A stretch of DNA of 59,862 bases from Myxococcales bacterium (GTDB lineage Bacteria > Myxococcota_A > UBA9160 > UBA4427): NCBI GenBank assembly GCA_012960035.1, contig DUBZ01000133.1:1-59862 (forward strand). Reading direction: 5' to 3'. The notes under the pieces were generated by a model, which saw only the letters and a list, made by a program, of their open reading frames with translations, had not been told where the DNA came from and made no database searches. Below are positions 26,114 through 35,500 of this stretch, piece after piece. The position numbers were made by a program, and so were the translations under genes. How positions within the stretch are numbered: the stretch's first letter is position 1; each line of letters starts with the position of its first letter.

Positions 26114-26150
26114 AGCCCCGATCCGCACAGCGGGTCGGGGCTTTTGCGTT
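26114..26150 (+). terminator. Rho-independent terminator
   Basis: A 13-bp GC-rich stem (AGCCCCGATCCGC pairing with GCGGGTCGGGGCT, one G-U) has a 3-base loop and is followed by TTTTGCGTTT. It lies about 100 bp after the diiron gene and directly before the yvcK-like gene, so it ends the tetR/diiron transcript. Confidence 0.88.
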
Positions 26151-26328
26151 TAGAACCCGTGTGACAGCGCGCGAAAGCCCTCTAACTCCAGCACGATGCC
26201 TCAAGACTTGCATGGAACCGTCCGGTGCCCGTTCCGCAATCGCCCCTGGTAGAGGGGACAAAATCGGACGCATTTGCGCCGAAATTCGAAAGATTCTGGC
26301 CCCGGACAACCGCAGAGTCACAGCAGAC

Positions 26329-27321
26329 ATGGAAAATTCATACGTCGTCATCGGTGGGGGGACTGGCAGCTTTTCGCTCCTGAGCGGGTTGCGCCACCAC
26401 CCCGTCGACCTGAGTTCGATTGTCACGATGATGGATTCCGGCGGAAATTCGGGCGTGATGCGCGATACCTATGGCGTGCTTCCCCCCGGCGACTTGCGCC
26501 GCTGCCTCATCGCGCTCTCCGACGAATCACAAATGCTGCGCGACATCCTGTCGTACCGCTTCGAAGAACCGCCGCTTACCGGGCATAACCTCGGCAACTT
26601 GTTCTTTCTCGCACTCACTCTTCAGTCCGGTTCCGAAAAACTCGCGATCGAGTCGATCGGAAAGATGTTGAAGATCAAAGGCCGCGTGATCCCGGTGACG
26701 TGGGACCATTCACACCTCACCGCCGAAATTGAAGGCGGCGAAGTCATTCAGGGCGAGGGCAACATCGACGTCCGCGGAAACGAAAACCCCGCGCTTCCGC
26801 CTCGTGATCTTTCTCGTCTGATCGAACGCGTCTACTTGGCGCCACCCGCCAGCGCGAACCCCGACGCCCTCAAAGCGATCGAAAGCGCGCAGGTTGTCAT
26901 CTTGGCACCCGGCGATCTCTACACGTCAACCCTGCCGAACTTGCTTGTCGGCGGGGTCCCGGAAGCGATCCAGAAGGCGGAAGCCCCCTTCATCTACGTG
27001 CTCAACTTAATGACGAAGCACGGTGAAACCGACGGCTATACTGCGTCGCGCCACATCGAAGAAATCAAGCGCTACGCCGGTCGCACCCCGGACGCTGTGT
27101 TGATCCACGATGGCTCGGTGCCGGATGATCTACTCACCCGTTATGACGACGAACATGCCCAACCTGTCGAAGTCGACTTTGACAAGATGCGCGCGCTCGG
27201 GGTGTCAGTGACGTGGCGGCGAGACATCATTGCAGCGGACTCGCTCGTGCGACACGACCCGACCCGAACTGCCGCCGCGTTGGTCGAGCTGGTCGACACC
27301 TTGCTCAAGCCCGACTTCTGA
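26329..27321 (+). CDS. YvcK/CofD-like protein (gluconeogenesis factor family)
   Basis: A 330-residue cytoplasmic protein of the YvcK family, which binds UDP-sugars and links central carbon metabolism with cell-envelope synthesis. Start motif YVVIGGGTGSFSLLSGL, then DSGGNSGVMRDTYGVLPPGD (nucleotide/phosphate loop), LTGHNLGNLFFLALT and VILAPGDLYTSTLPNLLV, all in the expected order. ATG 26329 gives the usual N-terminus; the frame is open further upstream into the terminator and is not used. It has no ribosome site as good as its neighbours'. It converges with the PepSY gene, 68 bp away, and I see no hairpin in that gap. Confidence 0.87.
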   Translation: MENSYVVIGGGTGSFSLLSGLRHHPVDLSSIVTMMDSGGNSGVMRDTYGVLPPGDLRRCLIALSDESQMLRDILSYRFEEPPLTGHNLGNLFFLALTLQSGSEKLAIESIGKMLKIKGRVIPVTWDHSHLTAEIEGGEVIQGEGNIDVRGNENPALPPRDLSRLIERVYLAPPASANPDALKAIESAQVVILAPGDLYTSTLPNLLVGGVPEAIQKAEAPFIYVLNLMTKHGETDGYTASRHIEEIKRYAGRTPDAVLIHDGSVPDDLLTRYDDEHAQPVEVDFDKMRALGVSVTWRRDIIAADSLVRHDPTRTAAALVELVDTLLKPDF

Positions 27322-27389
27322 CGCGCAGAATCCGAGCGGCGCGATACAGCGACGTCCAGCCGCCGCGCGACGGCTTCGGCCCATCTCCG

Positions 27390-28175
27390 CTAGTCGCCGC
27401 CCGTTCGCCTTCGTCCCAACCCCGAACCCGTGATCCCAGTGATGACCAGTAGCAGTAGGATCACCGCGGACGCATCCACCACCGCCGGACCAAAGCGACC
27501 GAAGATGCGCCCCGAATGCAAGTCCGCCATCACGCGACTGCGGGGCAGACCTTCTCCGCGAAATTCGCGCAAAACCTTTGCGCGTTGATCCGTCGTCGGC
27601 TCAGTCGCTTCACTCCACGCGACTTCGGCGGTCTCGACGTTGTCGACGAGATGCCATTCCAACAGATCGTCGCCTGCGCGAAAGCTGCCGTCGATCGTTT
27701 CGACAATGAGCTGTTGTCTTTTATCGCGTCCCAAACGGATTAGTTCGCCGGGCAGCGATGCGCTGTCCATCTGATCCACGATCTGAGGACGCTCGTCTTC
27801 CATCGTTGGCGCGGAGTCGACGAGGAGCAGACGGTTGGGTGATGCAAAAGCAAGAAATCGTTGGAAGCGCACAACGCCAATCAAGGGAGTCTCGGTGGCG
27901 GTTAGATAGCGGCCATCGAGATAGATCCCGCGCTCCAAGCTCGTGCAACCGTGTGGGCCCGCCTGGTAGTGAACCCATTCGCCCTGAGGTTCGAGTCCGT
28001 ACAGGTTCAGGATGGCATCCAAGCGCACGGTGCCCTTCAAAAACTCGAAATCTTCTTCGTGATTGAGGGCGAGCCCCGTGAGCGCGAGCAAGATCACGAC
28101 AAACGCGGCGGCTTGTCCAAAAAAGCGATGCGCGGCAATCAGCGACCTACGGAGTTTTGGGTTGAGTCTCGGCAC
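27390..28175 (-). CDS. PepSY-associated transmembrane protein
   Basis: A 261-residue inner-membrane protein with an N-terminal helix (AFVVILLALTGLALNHEED) and a C-terminal helix (ASAVILLLLVITGITGSG) around a large periplasmic domain. The LALTGLxLN and later DLHSGRIFGRFG signatures are those of PepSY-associated TM proteins, several of which act as membrane electron carriers for iron or flavin reductases. Histidines H16, H39 and that in DLHSG could bind haem (inference). It starts with GTG inside the upstream FMN-binding gene, overlapping it by 29 bp, so translation is probably coupled. It is the third gene of the operon led by the porin. Confidence 0.75.
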   Translation of the reverse strand: MPRLNPKLRRSLIAAHRFFGQAAAFVVILLALTGLALNHEEDFEFLKGTVRLDAILNLYGLEPQGEWVHYQAGPHGCTSLERGIYLDGRYLTATETPLIGVVRFQRFLAFASPNRLLLVDSAPTMEDERPQIVDQMDSASLPGELIRLGRDKRQQLIVETIDGSFRAGDDLLEWHLVDNVETAEVAWSEATEPTTDQRAKVLREFRGEGLPRSRVMADLHSGRIFGRFGPAVVDASAVILLLLVITGITGSGLGRRRTGGD

Positions 28176-28716
28176 TGGCTCGCTTTACCCCGTTCTCGGC
28201 GTGGCGTTCGAGGAGCAGTGCAATGCGGGCGAGCTTCGTCGTCGCACGTACCGATTGCGTGGCACCACTGATGCCATCGATCGATCGGTCGAGTTTGTTG
28301 TCTGCATCAACCCGCGCGCCCCGAAACTGATCCATAAAGAAGGGAAAGCGAATCTCGAACCCCCGGGACTCACGGTAGGTCAGAACCTTGACCTCTTCGA
28401 TATGGCCGTCTTCGACGACGACGCCCAACGTAATGGGTTCGACCTTGCCGATTTCTTCGAGAATCCACGCGCTGCGATTCTCGAGGGCCCAGTACCGTAC
28501 GCGGATATCTCGGTAGTCATGGCCAAGAACCTTTGCAACCCGCTGTTTGAGATTGCCGGTCACCCACACCGCCTTCGCCACCGGCTTGTGCTCGGAAAAC
28601 GTCTCCGAGATGAAGTCCGCCGAGGTCTGATAGACCTGCGTCGCCATCGCGGGAGACACGAACGCCACGACCACCGAAATTGTGGTCGTGACGACGAATG
28701 TAGTGAGTCGGTTCAT
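28147..28716 (-). CDS. Periplasmic FMN-binding domain protein (predicted covalent flavoprotein)
   Basis: A 189-residue secreted protein. A signal peptide (residues 1-25, cleavage after AMA) is followed by a helical region with VWVTGNLKQRVAKVLG and a C-terminal FMN-binding domain. DGISGATQS places Thr153 in the SGAT motif to which the ApbE transferase attaches FMN through a phosphoester bond. TYRESRGFEIRFPFFMDQFR matches the flavin-site region of NqrC/RnfG-like domains. The expected role is one-electron transfer in the periplasm. No apbE is present in the window. It lies between the porin (20 bp upstream) and the PepSY gene (29-bp overlap), so the three proteins probably act together. Confidence 0.85.
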   Translation of the reverse strand: MNRLTTFVVTTTISVVVAFVSPAMATQVYQTSADFISETFSEHKPVAKAVWVTGNLKQRVAKVLGHDYRDIRVRYWALENRSAWILEEIGKVEPITLGVVVEDGHIEEVKVLTYRESRGFEIRFPFFMDQFRGARVDADNKLDRSIDGISGATQSVRATTKLARIALLLERHAENGVKRASAETQPKTP

Positions 28717-28736
28717 CTGCTCAGTTGATCCCGGAA

Positions 28737-29969
28737 CTAGAAGTTAAAACCAAGGCCGAGGTTTACGCCGTCGAGTTCTTCGGCACCGTTGTCGTTGCGC
28801 TGAAACTGGGCGTCAAGCTTCAGCACGACTCGCTGATGGGGCCAGTAGTTAAAGCCAACGTCGTACTGCCGCTTGGTGCCCCCCGCGTTCCCGGCCACGT
28901 TGTTGTACTGGTTGTAGCGAGCGAAGACGCCAAGTTGATCGCAGAGTTTGTAAGACGGTTCGACATAGAAGCCGTACTGCTCGTCGCGGCCGATGTCTTC
29001 CGCGGCGTCTGAATGAAGATCCCACCGGGCGTAGAGTGCGCGAAGGCCGAAGGGGCCTTTTTGGTACACGACATGACCTTCGAACAAGGTTGCGGGCGTA
29101 TTCTCGCCGGAGCTGTTGACGTCTTCACTCCAGTGTACGGTGGTGCCCACTTCGAGTCCGGGGGTTCCCCGGTAGACGACGCGACCCGTAACAGCGACAT
29201 CGCTCGCATTCGCTTTGGCGACTTTCTGGCGTCCGGATCGAAGGTCGAAGTCGTCTCCGGTCTGCAAACCAGTCGTCACTGCAAGATCGGTCGTGATGCC
29301 ATTGTCGAACCGGCGCGTCAGCATTCCGCCGCCTTCCCACCAGGTTGTGGGGACAATGTTCTTTTCTACGGGGTTACGTTCAACGCCGTAGAAGGTCGTG
29401 GGTTCGTGGGTCTCGTTAAGGATCCCGACGGGGATCAGGAACAAACCCGCCACCGCAGTGTGATTTTGCGGAAGATCGAACTGCAAATAAGCCTGCTCGA
29501 GTTCAATTTCACCCGGGCCGTCCTCTCCAACAAGCGAGTGTTCGAGTTCCAGTTCGGTAAACACCCGAATTTTGTCGGAGAATTCGTGGTTCACGAACAA
29601 GACGAAGCGATGAAAGTCGGCTTCCGACTTGTTATCCGCCCCGCTCGACCCTTCGAGAAAGTTGAAGTGAAGTTCGCCGTAAGAGCCGATATTGGTTCGC
29701 TGCATGAATGTACGCTGGCCGGTAAATTTACGGACACTTGCGTCGTCCGGCGCATCGTCTGCGTTTGTCGCTCGATCTACTGCGTCCGCCGTCGCTTCGA
29801 GTTGTGCTTGCTGCTGCTTGAAGAGCTCGAAGAGTTCCTCGTTGCTCGGCACCTCTTCGGCTGCTGCGGGGATCGCGACACCCATCAACATTAGGGCCAC
29901 AAATGCCCGAGTGACCGCGGTCCCTCGCCACGGTCGACCCTGCCCATCCAAGGGTTCACCTGCCCACAT
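28737..29969 (-). CDS. Outer-membrane porin (phosphate-selective-porin-like barrel)
   Basis: A 410-residue outer-membrane protein. It has a signal peptide (TRAFVALMLMGVAIPAAA), then a short coiled region (ELFELFKQQQAQLEATADAV), then a barrel of about 16 strands ending in Phe (NLGLGFNF). IGSYGELHFNFLEG, VFTELELEHSLVGEDGPGE and TTWWEGGGMLTRRF resemble OprO/OprP-type porins found next to cytochromes or metal-reduction genes. CGGAG lies 7 bp before ATG 29969. It is first in an operon with the FMN-binding and PepSY genes. A Fur-box-like palindrome overlaps the promoter, suggesting expression under iron limitation and a role in passage of iron or an iron-reducing compound. Confidence 0.82.
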   Translation of the reverse strand: MWAGEPLDGQGRPWRGTAVTRAFVALMLMGVAIPAAAEEVPSNEELFELFKQQQAQLEATADAVDRATNADDAPDDASVRKFTGQRTFMQRTNIGSYGELHFNFLEGSSGADNKSEADFHRFVLFVNHEFSDKIRVFTELELEHSLVGEDGPGEIELEQAYLQFDLPQNHTAVAGLFLIPVGILNETHEPTTFYGVERNPVEKNIVPTTWWEGGGMLTRRFDNGITTDLAVTTGLQTGDDFDLRSGRQKVAKANASDVAVTGRVVYRGTPGLEVGTTVHWSEDVNSSGENTPATLFEGHVVYQKGPFGLRALYARWDLHSDAAEDIGRDEQYGFYVEPSYKLCDQLGVFARYNQYNNVAGNAGGTKRQYDVGFNYWPHQRVVLKLDAQFQRNDNGAEELDGVNLGLGFNF

Positions 29970-30049
29970 TTGTTCGCTCCGTATCTTTCGTGCTAGACGC
30001 GTTCGATATTTTCAGACCGCCCTCGGCGATCAGCCTCCGGCGCTGCATT

Positions 30050-30086
30050 GTTTTAACAGCTCCAAATGAAAATGACAACGGTTTTC
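30050..30086 (-). promoter_or_regulatory. Promoter overlapped by a Fur-box-like palindrome
   Basis: The 19-bp site GAAAATGACAACGGTTTTC (30068-30086) matches 13 of 19 positions of the Fur consensus GATAATGATAATCATTATC. It is part of a longer inverted repeat with arms AATGAAAA and TTTTCATT. Reading leftward on the minus strand, TTGTCA (30078-30073) is a good -35, followed by a 17-bp spacer and TAAAAC (30055-30050) as -10. The palindrome covers the -35. The promoter drives the porin/FMN/PepSY operon. Confidence 0.6.
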
Positions 30087-30121
30087 ATTAGACTTTATCG
30101 GATATCCGTGTGCGTCCGATA

Positions 30122-30136
30122 GAGAATAATATTCTC
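30122..30136. promoter_or_regulatory. Perfect palindrome, possible second Fur-type site
   Basis: GAGAATAATATTCTC is a perfect 7-1-7 palindrome 36 bp upstream of the first Fur-like site. Its GAGAAT half-sites resemble Fur-family half-sites. It may be a second operator for the porin operon, or an unrelated dimer site. Binding is inferred. Confidence 0.45.
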
Positions 30137-30517
30137 GTTTATTTACAGTTACTTATGCGTTGTCAGGCGACAGATCGAGGGATTGTCCAGACCAACCTGA
30201 TACTCGTGTTCTCACGAAAAAGCACAGAACGGGTTCTCGGACCGGCAGATTCTCGACCCAGGATGCCGCACCCGGGTGAAATTGCTGCTCTCAAGAGTCG
30301 CCACGGCACCAAGTCGGTGTTGTTCGCGAGCACGAATCGTGCCCTTTGCCGCGCTCCGAAAGTGGGCGAACTCGAGATCGCATGTCGACCCAAACTCCGA
30401 TTCCCGTCGGAGCTTGGGCCCCTGATCCGCACGGCGACCGGGCCGAGTTCTTGTACCTCGTCCGCGAAGCACGTGAACTTTCAACGGGGATGGGTTCCTA
30501 GCGAAGCAAGCGGATTC
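30137..30517. other. Intergenic region with no recognised gene
   Basis: About 380 bp between the upstream Fur-like palindrome and the end of recD. A 148-codon plus-strand frame (30110-30556) runs through it into recD, but it has no ribosome site or family resemblance and contains the palindrome, so I do not call it. No clear recD terminator is visible. Confidence 0.5.
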
Positions 30518-32542
30518 CTAACGCTTCCACGTTGGGGACCGAAGTGCGTCGCCTAGGCCGCTCGATCGTTCGATTTTGCGGTTGATCGCCTGGGCGATCG
30601 CATCCTTGCTGCCGTAGAGCGTCACCTTGTTTCGCGCGCGAGTGATCGCGGTGTAGAGCAGCTCTCGGGTCGCGCGTTCGGCGGCCACGTCGGTGAGCAC
30701 GACCGCAACGCGATCGAACTCAGAACCCTGGCTCTTATGAATCGTCATCGCGAAGGCGGTCTCGCATTCGGGAAGTCGGGCGTACGCAAGGGTTCTTGTG
30801 GAGTCACTTTCCAAACCGTCGGTGATCTTCGGGGTGTCCGCTTCGAAAATCACGCGTTCGATCCCGGGATCGCCACCCACAGCGCCTCCCACCACTCCAC
30901 CCACTACGACGCCCAAGTCTCCGTTCCACAGAGACTGTGCGTAGTCGTTGATCTTCACCATCAGCGGTCGTCCTACGAAGCGCTCTGCCGCCCCGTGAAT
31001 GAGTTGCTCGCGGCGCAACACCGCTTCGATCTGCCGATTGAGATCTTCGACACCGCCCGGCCCAATGCGCTGGGGCGTCAAAACCCGAAAGTGAGAGAAA
31101 CGTCGCAACATTTGCTCGGGGTCGCTGCACGACAAGTATTCAGTGAAGCCATCGATGCATTCACCGTGAAAAGCCGTGATGGACTCACCGCGGGGATCGA
31201 AGTCCGAGCGGGTAACTTCGGGATAGTCCGCTGATTCGAGGACTTCGAGCGCGGCCGCAGCGTCGCCCCGATTGACTGCGCGCGAAAGCGCTCCGATGCC
31301 ACTTTGTTTGTCGTATCGGTAGCTGTGGGTGAGCCGAACAATGCTGTCTTGTATCTCTGATGCGCCGTGCCCATCTGGCAGAGACTCGACCCCATCGCCA
31401 ACCCACGCTTCAAGTCGGGTCGCGAACTCTTGCGAGTAACCGTCGGCGGGAGCTGCCGAACAAATGTCTCCGAGCACCGCCCCCGCTTCGACCGAAGCGA
31501 GTTGGAACTCATCACCGAGAAAGATCACGCGGGCGTCTTTCGGAACGGCGGCAAGCAAGCGTGTCATCAACGCAAGATCAACCATCGAGGCTTCGTCGAC
31601 GAGCAACGTGTCCACCGACAGCGGGTTTTCGGCATCGTGCCGGAAAGTCGGAATCGCGCCACCGCGAACACCGAGACATCGGTGGATCGTTTCCGCGGTG
31701 GTTGGAATGGCAGCCTTCACTCTCGCGTCACACGGCAGACGCTCAACGACTTGCTTCATCGAACGGGAAAGCGTCGCGGCGGCTTTCCCAGTTGGGGCCA
31801 CCATGGCGATGCGGATCGGAACTTCGGCATCCCCTTGTTGGCGCTCCGCTTGTGCGAAAGCCTGCTCGACAATCAAAGCCAAGATCTTGCCCGCGGTCGC
31901 AGTCTTCCCGGTACCTGGACCGCCGGTGATCACCGCCAACTTCTGCGCAACCGCGACCGCAGCGGCCAGTCGCTGTCGGTCGAGAGGGACGGTATCTAGA
32001 TCGAGCTTGAGCTGGCCAGGCCCATCTGAAACAGATGACCCTGTTGTCGCGATCGGGCCAAAAAAGCGGTTCAAACCATCCAACAGCTGCGCTTCATCAA
32101 GGTCTTCTATTGCTGTTGCCGAACGCCGCCGCACATCTTCAGCGAGCCGTTGCTGAAACATCCAATAGCGGCGCAGGTAGAGACGACCCTGGTCATCGAG
32201 AACAAGAGGACGGACGTCTTGGACTTCGGCGATCGGCTCACGTGCAGGGGGCCGGTTCGTGTCAAGGCGTGCAACCAGCGGACTCGACGAAACCAATGCC
32301 TGCCAGGACTTGATCTCGGGAACCGACACGTCCGATTCGATGTTCCGCCAGCCATCCCCTCGAAGAACCGAATCAAACGAAAGGCAGGTATGTCCTTCAT
32401 TCGTTTCGTGGCTCGCGAGCGCAACCGCCGCCAGCGCTTCGGGCCGCTGCTCTCCGCCAAGGCGCCCCATTGCGATCGCAAACTCGCGGTCGAACGAAGA
32501 GATCAGTGCGGCCTCGAGGAGCACATCCAAAAGCATCGTCAT
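30518..32542 (-). CDS. recD: Exodeoxyribonuclease V subunit alpha (RecD helicase)
   Basis: The 5'-3' superfamily 1 helicase subunit of RecBCD, which processes double-strand ends for recombination. 674 residues (608 in E. coli). Walker A is GGPGTGKT at 207-214, motif Ia/II follows with LLVDEASMVDLALM, motif III is VIFLGDEFQLASVEAGAVLGD, and the C-terminal motifs ETAFAMTIHKSQGSEFD and LLYTAITRARNKVTLYG are intact. ATG 32542 overlaps the recB stop in an ATGA junction, so translation is coupled. I take it over an ATG 28 codons earlier that lies inside recB. No Chi sequence can be assigned for this species from the window. Confidence 0.95.
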   Translation of the reverse strand: MTMLLDVLLEAALISSFDREFAIAMGRLGGEQRPEALAAVALASHETNEGHTCLSFDSVLRGDGWRNIESDVSVPEIKSWQALVSSSPLVARLDTNRPPAREPIAEVQDVRPLVLDDQGRLYLRRYWMFQQRLAEDVRRRSATAIEDLDEAQLLDGLNRFFGPIATTGSSVSDGPGQLKLDLDTVPLDRQRLAAAVAVAQKLAVITGGPGTGKTATAGKILALIVEQAFAQAERQQGDAEVPIRIAMVAPTGKAAATLSRSMKQVVERLPCDARVKAAIPTTAETIHRCLGVRGGAIPTFRHDAENPLSVDTLLVDEASMVDLALMTRLLAAVPKDARVIFLGDEFQLASVEAGAVLGDICSAAPADGYSQEFATRLEAWVGDGVESLPDGHGASEIQDSIVRLTHSYRYDKQSGIGALSRAVNRGDAAAALEVLESADYPEVTRSDFDPRGESITAFHGECIDGFTEYLSCSDPEQMLRRFSHFRVLTPQRIGPGGVEDLNRQIEAVLRREQLIHGAAERFVGRPLMVKINDYAQSLWNGDLGVVVGGVVGGAVGGDPGIERVIFEADTPKITDGLESDSTRTLAYARLPECETAFAMTIHKSQGSEFDRVAVVLTDVAAERATRELLYTAITRARNKVTLYGSKDAIAQAINRKIERSSGLGDALRSPTWKR

Positions 32543-35500
32543 GGTTGGGCGCCCTCGGGCTCGCGAAGCACGCTCGTCAGGTCGGCAATCATGTCGTGTG
32601 CTGGGCGATCGTAATAGACCCCACATCCCGTTGGGTGTGCGGGATCGATGCCTCGAAGGAACAAGTAATAGACGCCGCCGAAGTCACGTTCATAATCGTA
32701 GTCGGGCAAACGCAGTGAGAGGTATCGATCGAGCGCAACAGTATAGAGATGGTACTGAAGAACGTAGTGATTCTCGGACATCGGACGTTCTAGCTGGCTT
32801 GGCTCATAGTGGGCTGGCGACGGCCCGAGGTGATTCGATTTGTAGTCGACGACATAGAAGCGGTCGTTCCATTCGAACACGAGGTCGACATAGCCACGCA
32901 GATAGCCCGCGAGCGGGTCGAAGCGCAGCTGTTCGAGACGACTGGCATAACTTCGCTTAAAATCGCTGTCCGCGTGTCGGCCAAAGACGCTGGCCAGGTC
33001 CGCAACGCGCATCGCGCGCGCGCCAGAACTTTGGCGCTCTCGACTCGCGACGGGAAGCATAAACTCAAGCTCATCGAGCCTCTTGCTTCGCCCAAGGTCA
33101 GACAGACTCGGCCCGCCTTGGGTCCAAGGCGTCGCAATCATTCGGTCGAGGACGTCGCAAAGGTCATCATGCAGTTCAACATCGAAGGGACTTCCCTCGA
33201 GGCTGCTGCGAACGATGTCGCGCGTCTGTTCCCGCGTTGGTATTTCGAAGTCGAGATGTTCGAGGATTGAATGCAGTAATATTCCTGCAACGGCTCCTGC
33301 TGGGAATGCATTCAGAGGAACCTCAGCTTGGCTTGGCGCGACCGGAACAAGCACCGTGGGCTCAGGTACCGCGTCGTAGTCGAAACCCTCTTCGCCACTG
33401 CGTGGCAAAAAATGCGAGCCCGATACGTCGTGAGATGTCAGTCGTGAAAAGCTCGAGTGAGACCAACTCGATGAGATCGTGCGTGTGACTTCGGCTCGCT
33501 CAAAGTTCTCGGATGTCTGCACCACCTCAATGCGTTCGGCTGGTTCATCGGGAAGCGGCCGAAGACCAACCGCTCCATTCGAACGCGTGAAGAGTCCCTC
33601 CAACTCTTCACGCAATTCGTCGTCTGTGCGTTTCGCCAACGTGGGCTTGCTCTTCTTCTTGCCCGCCTCACCCGCCTCACTTGCCGCAGGTATGAGTGAG
33701 GGGTGAAAGAGCGCCGCAATTGGCGACTTCTCGACACCCTTGATGTTTCCCCACACAACCGAGCACCGGTGCTTGGCGCGGGTGAGCGCGACATACAAGA
33801 GCCGGCGACTCTCGGCGACCGCTTCATCACGAGCAAGCTGCTCATGTTCGGCCTTTTCTTCCGAACCCAGGTCGAGAACAATTTCGTGGTCCCGACTTGC
33901 ATCGTGAAAGCGAACCCACCTCTTTTCATCCAAGCGCAGGTCGGCGCCTCCCCACAGAAAGGGGCAGTACACGATCGGATATTCCAGTCCCTTGCTCTTG
34001 TGAACGGTCACGATCTTGACCGCGTCTGCATCGCTTTCGAGGCGAAGCTCTCCTTGTTCGCCGATCACGTTCTGCCGCAGCGAGCGATCGGTCCGCATAC
34101 TGGCGAGCCAATCTGCAAGTGCGCGCAGGCCCAAGTGGTTCGTCAGCGCCGCCTGCTCGAGCAGTTCAACGAGATGCAGCAAATTGGTAATCCGACGATC
34201 GCCATCTTCGAGCGCAAGCATCCGAGCATGAACCCGCTCCTCACGAAACAACTGGTGGGACATCCGAATGAAGCCCCGCTCCACGAACACGTCATGCAAC
34301 GAACGGAACACAGCGAGCCACCGATCCCACGCCGCTTCATCGTCCTGAAGCGCGGCGATCTCGTCCGCCGTCTGACCGAAGATCCGAGTCGCAAGTGCGG
34401 CGCGGACGATGTTCCCAGCAGCCGGTTCTGCGATCGCATCTAGCAACCGCTCCATCTCGATCGCGTCTTCGGAATCGAAGACACTTGCATTCCCGAGCAG
34501 TGCCGTGGGAACGCCGACATCACGCAGGGCCTCGCTCATCGCCTGGGTCTCGGGGTTGGTCCTGCAAAGGACCGCGATGTCGCCCGGCATCACTCTTTCT
34601 CCGTCGATACGAACGTCACTGCGAATGAGACGCGCGATGTCCGCGGCGACCCGCCACGGCAATTCAGCCTTGATCGAACCGGCACTGAACGGCTTGCCCG
34701 TTTCATTCTCGACCCACAGAACTTCGAGCGCGCCCGCGTGAGGCGCCCCCACTTCACCAGCGACGATTCGATCCTTGCCGTCCGACTTCGGGGCGATCGG
34801 GTCGAACGGAATCCCTTCAACGCGAAACGGTTCAGCGGTTTGACTGAAGAGACAGTTCACGCCTTCGACCATGCTGGGATCGGATCGCCAATTGGTATCG
34901 AGGGTAAAGCAGCGCTCGCCAGCGTCGTGCTTTGCGAGCAGGTACGCGTGGACGTCCGCGCCACGAAACCCGTAGATGGCTTGCTTGGGATCGCCAATCA
35001 AAAAAAGCGTCGGTGCTTTATCATCGTCCTCGCCCTGGTTCGGCTGGACGTGCCAGATGCGACGAAGGATCCCGTACTGCAACTGGTCGGTGTCTTGAAA
35101 TTCGTCGACCAAGGCCGCGCGGAACTGATGACGCAACCGACCGACCAAGAGTTCGGCGCCCGACTGTTCAAGAGCGCTCGCAACCTGTCCAAGCAAATCG
35201 TCGTAGGACTGTTGGCCAGCACGTTCTTTGCGAAGGGCGCTCTCCTCTTCGACGGTCGAGATCAAGTCGCGTTCGAGATGAATTCGTCGCGCTTGCAGCG
35301 CTGCGACAAGCGCGCGGTAAGCGCTCGCGAGAGCGTCGCACTCTGTATAGAAGGAATGCTCGGGTGTGGTCTTCTTCTTGTTGGTCTTTTCAATGAGCTT
35401 CGACGCGGTAAATCGTTCAAAGATGGACGACCGGTCGAGCAATGCGGGAAACAGGCTCGATAGCTCTTCGCTCAACAACGAACCCCAAGTCGTCGCGATC

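Noticed and set aside
30110..30556. A 148-codon plus-strand reading frame between the porin operon and recD.
   Set aside because: No ribosome site, no recognisable domain; it contains the palindrome and runs antisense into recD.
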